This document shows positions 46,174 to 54,759 of a DNA stretch of 64,000 nt, one piece after another; position 1 is the first letter of the stretch, and every line of letters begins with the position of its first letter. Below the pieces are notes generated by a model. That model made no database searches and was not told the DNA's origin. It worked only from the letters and a program-made list of their open reading frames with translations. The position numbers and the translations under genes are program-made. The stretch spans positions 248,001 to 312,000 of the forward strand of contig CAVTFT010000019.1 in the NCBI GenBank assembly GCA_963734085.1, written 5' to 3'. Source of the stretch: CAIWHR01 sp963734085 (GTDB lineage Bacteria > Pseudomonadota > Gammaproteobacteria > Burkholderiales > Casimicrobiaceae).

Positions 46174-46578
46174 ATGAAGCTTATTCGTGTTGGGGTAGAT
46201 TTGGCAAAGAACGTGTTCCAGGTGCACGGCGTAGACCGGAACGAGCAAGCGGTGTGGCGGCGAAAGCTCTCGCGGGAGAAGTGGCTCGAGGTATTGCTCG
46301 AGACGGTTGAACCGGGCTGCGAGATTGGCATGGAGTCATGCGGTGGCGCGCACCACTGGGCGCGGCAACTGCAGGCGCACGGGTTTCGAGTACGGTTGAT
46401 TGCGCCGCAGTTTGTAAAGCCATACGTGAAGAGCAACAAGAACGACGCCAACGATGCCGAGGCGATCTGTCAAGCGATGAGTCGGCGGCACATGCGGTTC
46501 GTCGCCGTAAAGAACGTGGAGCAACAAGACATCCAGGCAGTGCACCGCATTCGCGCCGAGTTGACCAAGCATTCGTAG
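46174..46578 (+). pseudogene. IS110-family transposase, N-terminal fragment
   Basis: The ATG at 46174 with GGAGAAGGAG upstream starts MKLIRVGVDLAKNVFQVHGV, the DEDD (RuvC-like) N-terminus of IS110 transposases. EIGMESCGGAHHWARQL and KNDANDAEAICQAMSR supply further acidic catalytic residues. The sequence is normal up to HRIRAELTK, then ends with a stop after 134 residues, where a full protein would run to over 300. The C-terminal Ser-containing transposase domain is missing. The break at about 46568 is sharp and the following DNA is unrelated, so it results from deletion or insertion. Confidence 0.9.
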
Positions 46579-46666
46579 GGGCAGATCGGTTTAGGGCCCG
46601 GGCTTTTCCCGTCATCGCCGGCCTCGCGTAAACTCGGCGCCGCTAACATTCGCAATGGGGGACTTC

Positions 46667-48136
46667 ATGCACCGGTTCTTGGTCAAGTTCATTGCGCTCG
46701 CCGCGCTGATTGCTCTGGTCGCTTGTGCAGACCAGAGGCCGGCTGCTGACGTGCCGAACACACAGGCTGAATCCGGGGCCAAGTCAAAGGTCGCCGCCGA
46801 GGCCGAAGCCAAGGAGAAGGAAGCCCTGAAGGCGGGCGTCGAGGCCGTCGTGTACGGGCTGCCGCTCGTGATCATGGACATCACCAAGGACAAGACGACC
46901 AACGTGTCCAAGCCCCAAGCATTCGCGGCACCGGTCAACCAGTTCGTCAACGTGCGCGCGTTTCCCGACGCCTCGTTCAAGGATGTCGTGCGCGCCAACG
47001 TTGACACGCTTTATTCGTCGGCGTGGCTCGATCTCTCGCACGAACCCATGGTGCTTTCGGTGCCCGGCACGAAGGGTCGCTACTACCTGATGCCGATGCT
47101 CGACGCGTGGACGAACGTCTTCGCGTCACCTGGGAAACGCACCACCGGCACCAAGGCAGGGCACTTTGCGATTACCGGCCCGGGATGGTCGGGAAAGCTT
47201 CCCAAGGGCGTCATCAGGATCAAGGCGCCCACCAACATAGTGTGGATGATCGGTCGCACACAGACCAACGGGCCGAAGGACTATCCATCGGTCCATGCGA
47301 TACAGAACGGCTACAAGCTTATGCCGCTGTCCTCGTTCGGCAAACCGTATACGCCGCCAGAAGGCAAGGTCGATCCCAGCATCGACATGAAGACCCCTCC
47401 TGTTCAGCAGCTACAAAGGATGAGTACCGACGCGTTCTTCAACCGGATGGCATCGCTTCTGAAGTCGAACCCGCCGCCCACGTCTGAGGCGCCGATCCTC
47501 GACAAGCTGAGAGCCATCGGCATCGTGCCGGGCGAGAAGTTCGATCTCGCCAAGCTGGATCCTGCCATCGCCAAGGGACTGGAGAAGTCCCTGAGCGTCG
47601 CGATGGAGAAGCTGCAGGCCGCCTCGAAGGAGCCGGGAGCGCCGGTAAACGGCTGGCGGGTCCCACCGATGGTGCTGGGCAACTATGGCAGCGACTACGG
47701 GGCGCGTGCGCTCGTCGCGCTGGTCGGCCTGGGCGCGAACCTGCCCCAGGACGCCGTGTACCCATCCGCCTTCGTCGATGGCGATGGCAAGCCGCTGAGC
47801 GGCGCGAACCGGTACGTCATCCACTTCGACAAGGGCGCGACACCTCCGGTCAACGCGTTCTGGTCGGTCACGATGTACGACGCCGACTCGTTCTTCGTGG
47901 CGAACCCCATCAACCGCTACGCCGTGAGCAGCTGGATGCCGTTCAAACGCAACGCGGACGGTTCGCTCGACCTCTACATCCAGAAGGACTCGCCGGGCAA
48001 GGGCAAGGAAACGAATTGGCTCCCCGCGCCCGCCGGCGAATTCAATCTCACGATGCGCATGTACTGGCCGAACGACAAGGCACCATCGATCCTGGACGGA
48101 ACGTGGAAGCCGCCTGGTCTCAAGCAAGCCTCGTAA
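46667..48136 (+). CDS. DUF1254/DUF1214 lipoprotein
   Basis: The start at 46667 (MHRFLVKFIALAALIALVAC) is preferred because GGGGAC lies just before it; an in-frame ATG 12 bases earlier also exists. The signal peptide ends in a lipobox with the Cys at about residue 20. The mature protein contains VYGLPLVIMDITKDK and NVDTLYSSAWLDLSHEPMVL (DUF1254) and, near the C-terminus, WSVTMYDADSFFVANPINRY and MRMYWPNDKAPSILDGTWKP (DUF1214). The family is widespread and of unknown function. It is transcribed alone and has no clear link to the T6SS. Confidence 0.9.
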   Translation: MHRFLVKFIALAALIALVACADQRPAADVPNTQAESGAKSKVAAEAEAKEKEALKAGVEAVVYGLPLVIMDITKDKTTNVSKPQAFAAPVNQFVNVRAFPDASFKDVVRANVDTLYSSAWLDLSHEPMVLSVPGTKGRYYLMPMLDAWTNVFASPGKRTTGTKAGHFAITGPGWSGKLPKGVIRIKAPTNIVWMIGRTQTNGPKDYPSVHAIQNGYKLMPLSSFGKPYTPPEGKVDPSIDMKTPPVQQLQRMSTDAFFNRMASLLKSNPPPTSEAPILDKLRAIGIVPGEKFDLAKLDPAIAKGLEKSLSVAMEKLQAASKEPGAPVNGWRVPPMVLGNYGSDYGARALVALVGLGANLPQDAVYPSAFVDGDGKPLSGANRYVIHFDKGATPPVNAFWSVTMYDADSFFVANPINRYAVSSWMPFKRNADGSLDLYIQKDSPGKGKETNWLPAPAGEFNLTMRMYWPNDKAPSILDGTWKPPGLKQAS

Positions 48137-48411
48137 TGAAACGGCGCATCCTTGATGGTCCGCCGTTTTGTTTTCATCCCAGAAAGCGCCGCGTTCCGGG
48201 GTGTCCGCTTACGCGAAGTCGCTTGGACCGCTTCGGTCGACAGCGCCCATCCACCTCACAAACCGGTGGCCGCTTTCTGCTCTGCTGACGGTTCAATCCG
48301 AGCGGACAGTGTCCGTCAGGTCTAATTCCGAGCAGGACAGATTATTCGGCCATCGCCCCTCCGCCCCGACCTCCCCGCAGCCCCACTCGATGGTGCCGGT
48401 GAAACCTCGCC

Positions 48412-49203
48412 ATGGATAAAACCTTCACGACCCAGCAGCTGCTCGCGTCCCGAAAACTCACCCGCGTCTTGGGCGAGGTCATCGGTGCGCAGATGCGCGA
48501 CTATGTCGCGACCCTGGCGCCGCTGTTTCGGCCGCGCTCCATCTTCGGCGATCACATCCAGGGCAGCGGCAAAGAGCCGGTCAAAGGGGCCGACCACGCT
48601 TTCAAGGAGCTGCAAACGCTGTATGAGGCGGTGGCCACCCACCCGCCTTTCAACCTGCCCAAAGACCTGCAGTCCCCGCTGATGCAAATGACCGCGTCGG
48701 TGCAGCTCTCGCCCGTGGAATATGCCTACGTCACCAAGACCGGCAGCAAGAACGGCAAGACCATCACGGTCACCTGTCCCTACCAGGCGGTGCTCAGCTA
48801 TTCCACCTACTCCCCGCGCCGGCTCCAACAGCTACTCGCCGCCCGCAACCGCAACGAGGCCGAGCTCGAACAGTTCGTGCTGCATTACCTCGCGATGCAG
48901 ATCGTCGTCGCCCAACAACCCGGCCTCAGCGCCGTCTTCGCGACCCTGCACTTTCCACTGCGCTCCGGTCACCTGCCCGGTCTGGGCGACTTGCCGATCA
49001 CTTATGTCGGATCGTCCATCTCGACCAACCTCCCGCCGGAGACGCTGGTCATCGAGAGTACCGACCTGTCCGGCAACGATGCCTTCGAGGAAATCGTCAA
49101 CGTCGAGGACATCGCCAAGCTTACCGATCCCCTGAAGGAACGCCTCCTCCAGATCGCCCGCAGCAGCCAAGATCCAGCCGCAAACCCGCAACACTCCGCC
49201 TAG
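48412..49203 (+). CDS. Hypothetical protein, 263 aa
   Basis: This intact ORF begins MDKTFTTQQLLASRKLTRVL. No signal peptide or membrane helix is seen, so it is probably cytoplasmic. It starts with a helical region (LGEVIGAQMRDYVATLAPLF, then RPRSIFGDHIQGSG), has a mixed middle (TASVQLSPVEYAYVTKTGSK) and a strand-rich part (LPITYVGSSISTNLPPETLV). Codon use is typical of the neighbourhood, which supports real coding. I do not recognise a family. It stands alone, 276 bases after the DUF1254 gene. Confidence 0.75.
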   Translation: MDKTFTTQQLLASRKLTRVLGEVIGAQMRDYVATLAPLFRPRSIFGDHIQGSGKEPVKGADHAFKELQTLYEAVATHPPFNLPKDLQSPLMQMTASVQLSPVEYAYVTKTGSKNGKTITVTCPYQAVLSYSTYSPRRLQQLLAARNRNEAELEQFVLHYLAMQIVVAQQPGLSAVFATLHFPLRSGHLPGLGDLPITYVGSSISTNLPPETLVIESTDLSGNDAFEEIVNVEDIAKLTDPLKERLLQIARSSQDPAANPQHSA

Positions 49204-49746
49204 CGTCGCCGCCGTAACTGCTCCCCCGGCCCCCCTGGTCCCTTGCAGGAGACTTCAATAGCGCAATCAAGACACTGCTGACTCTAGCGATACCGTTACG
49301 CCGGGCATTCGAGTTGACGCGGTCCAAAGATTGAAACAGAGTTTAGAGTTTCCTGGACGTTCCTGGCGGCGTGATTGTCGCTCGTGGTAGTGGCGCCCTG
49401 TACCAGTTCGTTGCCACTGATCTCAGGTGTGACGTATTGCTCCCCCGACGACGTGGCGTGCGACAGACGAAGGACTTCGCCCGGGCAGTCGGACCAGCGG
49501 CACCCAAAGCCCCATTTCGGCCTCCTATGCCCTTGGTAGAGACAATCACTTGCGCACTACGTGCAAGTCCCTGCAATATCTAATAACTGAATGCGGCGGC
49601 GGATTCGATATGACGATGGACACGGCGAAATGGGCAGCCAATCCTCCCCGAGTGCCCTTACGTTTCGGAAGCGCGACGCGACGCGTTCCGCGGGCCCCGA
49701 GCGCAACTGGAGCAGGCGGAAATTGATTGACCTTCGCGGAGGTAGC
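49204..49746. other. Intergenic region; nothing recognised
   Basis: These 540 bases contain only short, unsupported frames on both strands. No repeat, tRNA or IS end was seen. It probably contains the promoter of the small secreted protein that follows. Confidence 0.5.
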
Positions 49747-50109
49747 ATGCGTGCTAGCGCCTTGCAGACCTTGAGCATCGTCCCGGCCTTGGCACTCAAC
49801 TTCGGGGCCCTAGCGCAATCCGGCCCGGACGCTCGCGCCACCCTGATCTGCCGCGTTCAGTCTGAGGAAGGTTCCATCAATAGCATCACTCTGAACGTCG
49901 ACTACGAAAACAGCACGGTAAACGGGAACCAAGCGCGAATCGCCGATGCCTCGATAACGTGGAGGTCGCGGTCCGATCAGTATAACCTCGAGTGGATCGT
50001 CAACCGCTATACCGGAGAGATCCATGCGACAGTAAGGGACTCCCCAGGAGATCCTGCGCCACTACGCCATTCAGGAACCTGCGAGCGAGCCACCGAGCGA
50101 AAATTCTGA
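49747..50109 (+). CDS. Small secreted hypothetical protein, 120 aa
   Basis: The ATG at 49747 has GGAGG a few bases upstream and gives a signal peptide (MRASALQTLSIVPALALNFG, cleavage near ALAQS). The mature part is about 95 residues and strand-rich (INSITLNVDYENSTVNGNQA, YNLEWIVNRYTGEIHATVRD) with two Cys residues (in ICRVQ and TCERA) that could form a disulphide. No family was recognised. It is alone in a gene-poor stretch. Confidence 0.68.
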   Translation: MRASALQTLSIVPALALNFGALAQSGPDARATLICRVQSEEGSINSITLNVDYENSTVNGNQARIADASITWRSRSDQYNLEWIVNRYTGEIHATVRDSPGDPAPLRHSGTCERATERKF

Positions 50110-51015
50110 GCGCCGATGTTCGACTTTGCTCTTTATGGCCGATCTTTCGCCATTCACGCGGAACCCTTAGTGCCCCGTTGTCGAGCATCGATCCTTTGCT
50201 CCTTGACGGCGATATTATTGATCGGAATCCGGCTAGCCGAGCTCGCTAAGAAACAGCGCTCACGTTCGAACTCGCTGACGCTATGTTCGCCATGTTAAGA
50301 GCCGCCAACAAGTACCTCTTTGAATGGTGGCTCAACAAAGAGAAGGACGGCGGGGTCGACCTGTCGCGAGCGCCTCGCTCGCTGATCACGACCCTGGCGC
50401 CGGCAGCGGATTCGTAGCATGAGAGAATCCGGCCATGCCATGCAGTCTTGCGCGGGACACCGTCGCGAAAGTGCTCCGCCCGGGCGATATACGTGTCGTT
50501 GTCGCAGAGTCCTTGAGTCTCAGGCATCAGCTGCGCATTAGTGATCGCTCCCGACAACGGGCGTCGAATCTCGTCTCAATCGATCGCGTCGTGCTCGCGC
50601 TGACGACGCTGTTCGTGAGTCCGCGCCGGTCCAAAGCTTGGCGCACTCATTAAGCCGGCGACGCTGTTCGAGTTTAGTAAGGTGTTGACGATCAGGGCGT
50701 GGTGAGGCTCAGGGGCAGCGCACGATGGACCGAGGCGACACGGGAATGGGACGAGGTGACACAACGTTCTTCGGAGACCGCCACGATTCAGACGCCTGGC
50801 TTTCTCGCCTTCGGTCCAGCCGGAGCGTCGCTGCAAGCGGGGACCGGGACGGTCGCGATCCGCGATATCGGCTGGCGCTCGCTGCGGAACAAAATCTGTT
50901 CGATCATCCGAGACCCCGGCCCGCACGGTGCCGACTGGCCTGTCCCGACGACGCAAGGCCGCAACGTTGCGGGCTAGTCGAAGTGGCGAATCGGCGCGCG
51001 TGGCAAATTCACGGG
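50110..51015. other. Gene-poor region before the lytic transglycosylase
   Basis: About 900 bases without a supported gene. A plus frame open from 50725 continues into the transglycosylase, but its first 97 codons look non-coding (Arg-rich, no domain). Several short frames exist on the minus strand. No IS ends or structured RNAs were recognised. Confidence 0.5.
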
Positions 51016-53620
51016 GTGACGTGCCGCCGCGCCACGCTCGCGCTTTTCGCCACGCTAGTGATCGTCCTCGCTGTTGCGCCGCGCCAGAGCCAGGCCGACG
51101 TGCCCGGTCGCTCACCCGCGCCGTCCGACCTCGCGGCTCTGCTCGCACTTGCGCGCGACCCACCGCCGGAGGGCGTCGATATTCGTCGTTTCCAACCCAT
51201 CGAGCCTGCGCCTCTTGCGCCGGACGCCGCGGCAATCTGGCCGCTGTACGAGTTCCTGCTCGCCGAGGCGCTGCAGGCCAGCGGCGACACGGCCTCGGCT
51301 CTGACCATCCACCAGTCGATCATCCGGTGGGCCACGCCCGACCCGGATCACGGGGACCCGAGCGCAAGCACCCTCGCCATGGCCTCGCTGTGGCGCCTGC
51401 TTGACCTCCGGCGGCGCGGAATCGCTGTGGCGACGGATCGCGCCCTGTTCGACAGCGCGTTCGCCTATTGGCAGTCGGGCAAACGGAACGCGCAGGGGCT
51501 CTTCGATGCGCCGCCCATCCTCGGAGCGCTGCCACAGCTACGCGAAATGGTCCTGCGCGAGATGGCCCGCCTTGCATGGTCGCTTGGCGAACGGCATGCG
51601 GCGTACGACCTGCTCGTCGAGTACTTTGGCATCGCGCGCAACGGCGAACTCGAGCTCGACGAGCGCCAGATCTTCGAAGAGGGCGTGTCAGAAGGGGCGA
51701 TCGCCAAACACGCTGTCTATCTTGCAATGGGCAAGCAACTGAACCGACTGGGCAAGGCGGACCAAGCACGTCCGTTGTTCGCCGAAGCGCAGCAGGCGGA
51801 GGAGCCCGACATCGCGGCCGACGCACGCCTGCAGCTCGCACGCTATCTACGTGATGCACTCGGGAAGGCGTGCGCGACACCGGAGCTGCAGGCGGCCGTC
51901 GAGGCCGTCCTTGCCGCTACCAGCTTGGCAGAGCTACGTCAGCGCGCCTTGCTCTTCCGAGCGCGCAAGCATCTCTATCGTGGCTGTCCGGTGAATCTTG
52001 CGGCCTTCGAAGCGCGATCTCAGCCGACTGACGCGAGAATACCCGGTCGCGCGTGCGACTTTCGACGCCTATCTTTCGCTCGCCGAGTTCCTACTTGACC
52101 GCTATCTCGACACCGGAAACGACGCCGAGCTGCAACGCTCGCTGCAACGTTTCGCACAGGCCCGCACCCTGCTGGAAACTGCAGAGGCCGCCCCGCGTGA
52201 CGTGTACGGCGGGTTTTCGCGAGGCGCCTCCCAGCGGACGCTGGAGATCCTCGGGGGGGCGTGGTTCAAGCCCGCAATTGCGTTATACGGACGAGGTCGC
52301 GTCGCGGACAGGCGCCAAGCGGCCACGCTTCTCGATGACCTTGCCACGCGCTGGCCCACGGGCCCTTATCGCTCGGCGGCCGGGTTCTGGAGGGCACGAA
52401 TCGAAAGCGAATCCGGGCCAGCCGGTCCGGCGCGGGCTCGGTTTCAGGCCGTCGTAGCCAGCAACCCATACGACTACTACGCCATCCGCTCGCGGATGCG
52501 ATTGCGGATGGGCAAGCGCGCAAGCCACACGATCGATCTCGACGACGCGACTAGCGTCGAGCTAGGCGACGCATATACGCGCAGCCACGCGCGCAACATG
52601 CCTGCGCTCGCCATCACGCCTGCGCACCGCCGCCTCGGAGCAGCGATCGAGGGCGGCGCGTATCACGCAGCGCTCATGTCCTATTTCACGCTGCGGCAGC
52701 ACGCCTTCCCGGGGCGTACGCTTGAGGACATCGACCTCGAGGAACTCAGCAAGGCGCATCGACTCGGCGACGTCGTGACGGTGCTAGCGTTGCGGCAGGA
52801 CGCGCTCGCCGCGGCCGACGCGCCCGCCACGCCGGCGAACCGCGTGCAGGTGGCCTCGTCGGTTTCCAACTGGGCGACATCGGACTGGCTGACTGGCGAC
52901 TGGCCGCTCTCGGTCGTGCTGGCCGCTGCCCAGTCAAGCCCATACGCCATCCGCGAGGCACTGCCTCACGAGCCGGATTACCTCGCGATCGCGTATCCGC
53001 GAGCGTACGATGCGTTGATCCGGCAGGAAGCTGCACGCGCTTCCGTCCCGCCCGAGCTGCTGTACGCGGTGATACGAACCGAGACCATATTCAATCCCGC
53101 AACGCAATCGACGAGTGCCGCGCTGGGGCTCTTTCAGTTCATACCACCGACCTTTCGCTCGCTGAACCGGCGGTGGAAGCTCGTCGATCCCGAGGACCCC
53201 CAGGCGGTAGAATCGTTTCTGGTTTCTCCGCAGACGAACATCGCGCTCGGTGCACGCTGGTTCCGCGAAGAACTGTTGCCATGGTCCGAGGGCAACGTGT
53301 TCTTCGCACTCATGGCGCACAATGCCGGTCCCATGGCGGTGACCAGATGGAAGCGGATGTGGCAACGCCAACGCTGTCTCGATGACTACGAGCTCATGGT
53401 CGAAACCGTACGCTTCGACGAAACCCGCGCGTTCACGAAGCGCGCGCTCACGGCGCTATGGATCCAGGGTGCCGGGTACTCGGCTGAGCGGCCGCCGCCT
53501 GCGTTGCCGCCGGTGCCGCGGGGGTCGTCTTCGATTCAATCCGTGGTAAGGGTAAGTGCTGCAACACACGCCTCCCGGCTCGCAAGGTCGGGGCACTACT
53601 TTACCCGGTCTCCGCCCTGA
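51016..53620 (+). pseudogene. Periplasmic soluble-type lytic transglycosylase (SLT domain), frameshifted
   Basis: The GTG at 51016 gives VTCRRATLALFATLVIVLAV, a signal peptide. The first frame carries a long helical solenoid (YEFLLAEALQASGDTASALT, LREMARLAWSLGERHAAYDL). Near 52015 the frame shifts and a second one continues (LSRLTREYPVARATFDAYLS) to the catalytic SLT domain: LLYAVIRTETIFNPATQSTS, with the probable catalytic Glu in RTE, then GLFQFIPPTF, NIALGARWFREELL and FFALMAHNAGPMAVTRW. The rebuilt protein has about 865 residues. It cleaves peptidoglycan in the periplasm. A single base change would make it intact, so the break may be artefactual. Confidence 0.86.
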
Positions 53621-53913
53621 TCGTCGAAGCTACTTTAGCAGTACCTTTCGCCAATCGAACAGTTTGTCGGACAACTCGAGCGTTGAGGAATTGCCGACAA
53701 ATCGCACGCCATCTGGCGATGCTGACGGTGACGTCGACAGCCTAGTCGGGCAGAGTAAAGTCTGCACGCCCACTCGCGGTCACCCAAATAGATGCACCCA
53801 TAAGCCGTCAGACTTCTTACGAACGCGCACAAAGCCGGCGACGGCATCTGCTTGATATTCGTAGTCAGCCAATGGGCCACGGCTATCGTGGGGCATTTTG
53901 TTGGGTAGGAACA

Positions 53914-53938
53914 GAAAACGGGCCGCAAAGGCCCGTGT
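53914..53938 (-). terminator. Rho-independent terminator after the tRNA-Val/tRNA-Asp unit
   Basis: On the minus strand ACGGGCC pairs with GGCCCGT around a TTTGC loop and is followed by TTTTCTG. It lies 13 bases beyond the 3' end of tRNA-Asp, in the right orientation to end that transcript. Confidence 0.75.
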
Positions 53939-53950
53939 TTCCTAGTGTAT

Positions 53951-54027
53951 TGGCGGAGTGGACGGGACTCGAACCCGCGACCCCCGGCGTGACAGGCCGG
54001 TATTCTAACCAACTGAACTACCACTCC
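53951..54027 (-). tRNA. tRNA-Asp (GTC)
   Basis: The minus strand folds as a standard cloverleaf: GGAGTGG acceptor paired with CCACTCC, AGTTCAGTTGGTTAGA D-arm, CCGGCCTGTCACGCCGG anticodon arm with GTC, and a GGTTCGAGTCC T-arm. The CCA end is encoded. It lies 19 bases downstream of tRNA-Val, and both follow hup on the same strand. Confidence 0.96.
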
Positions 54028-54046
54028 CAAACCGGTCCGCGGCACT

Positions 54047-54122
54047 TGGTGGGTGCTGACGGGATCGAACCGCCGACATTCGCCTTGTAAGGGCGACGCT
54101 CTACCGGCTGAGCTAAGCACCC
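54047..54122 (-). tRNA. tRNA-Val (TAC)
   Basis: The minus strand reads GGGTGCTTAGCTCAGCCGGT with anticodon stem-loop CGCCCTTACAAGGCG (anticodon TAC), a GCGGTTCGATCCCGT T-arm and an encoded CCA. It is 76 bases long and lies just after hup and before tRNA-Asp, a typical betaproteobacterial order. Confidence 0.96.
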
Positions 54123-54172
54123 GCGCCCACGCCGGGTGCGGAGCCCCCGTCGGGCGTGATCAATTCAACCGT

Positions 54173-54445
54173 TCAGTTTACAGCATCCTTGAGCGCCTTG
54201 CCAGCGCGGAACTTGGGCACTTTCGCGGCGCGGATCTTGAGCGGTTCGTTGGTGCGGGGGTTGCGTCCGGCGCGCGCCGAGCGCATGCCGACGTAGAACG
54301 AGCCGAAGCCCACCAGCGTCACGATGTCCCCCTTGCGCAGCGATCCGGTAATCGAGTTCACCGTCGCGTCGAGCGCGCGCCCCGCGGCCGCCTTCGAGAT
54401 GTCGGCATGCCGTGCGATCGCGTCGATCAGTTCGGATTTGTTCAC
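54173..54445 (-). CDS. hupB: DNA-binding protein HU
   Basis: The start is GTG at 54445, preceded by AAGGGGA, giving (M)NKSELIDAIARHADISKAA. The 90-residue length is that of HU. The DNA-binding arm is visible in VGFGSFYVGMRSARAGRNP with the key RNPRTNEP loop, ending FRAGKALKDAVN. HU bends DNA and helps organise the nucleoid. It lies downstream of lon, the usual position in proteobacteria. Confidence 0.96.
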   Translation of the reverse strand: MNKSELIDAIARHADISKAAAGRALDATVNSITGSLRKGDIVTLVGFGSFYVGMRSARAGRNPRTNEPLKIRAAKVPKFRAGKALKDAVN

Positions 54446-54759
54446 GGACGTCCCCTTGTCGTGATCTATCGCCGCGCCGGGTCCCGGGACAGGCGTCGCG
54501 CCGATGGGAAAAAGCCGGGTCAGGACGACCGCGGCTTGAGCGTTGTTTATAGCAATCGCCATTTCCGCGTGTCAAGCGGATTCGAAACATCCGCGCACGC
54601 GAAAGCGCGACGCCGTACACCACAGCATCGTCGTCACCCGCTCTGGGAAGCGAATGCTTCGCATCACGCGATAACGCGTGGACGCATGACAGGCGCACGA
54701 CGCCACCGCGGCAGAGCACGTTTCGTGCCGTGCCCGCGGTGACGTTCGCGTTTTTCGGG

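Noticed and set aside
50725..51015. Upstream extension of the lytic transglycosylase frame
   Set aside because: The 97 extra codons look non-coding, and the GTG at 51016 begins a proper signal peptide.
53635..54122. Genomic-island attachment site at the tRNA-Val/tRNA-Asp pair
   Set aside because: No integrase gene and no direct repeat of a tRNA 3' end was found nearby; the tRNAs sit in the conserved position after hup.
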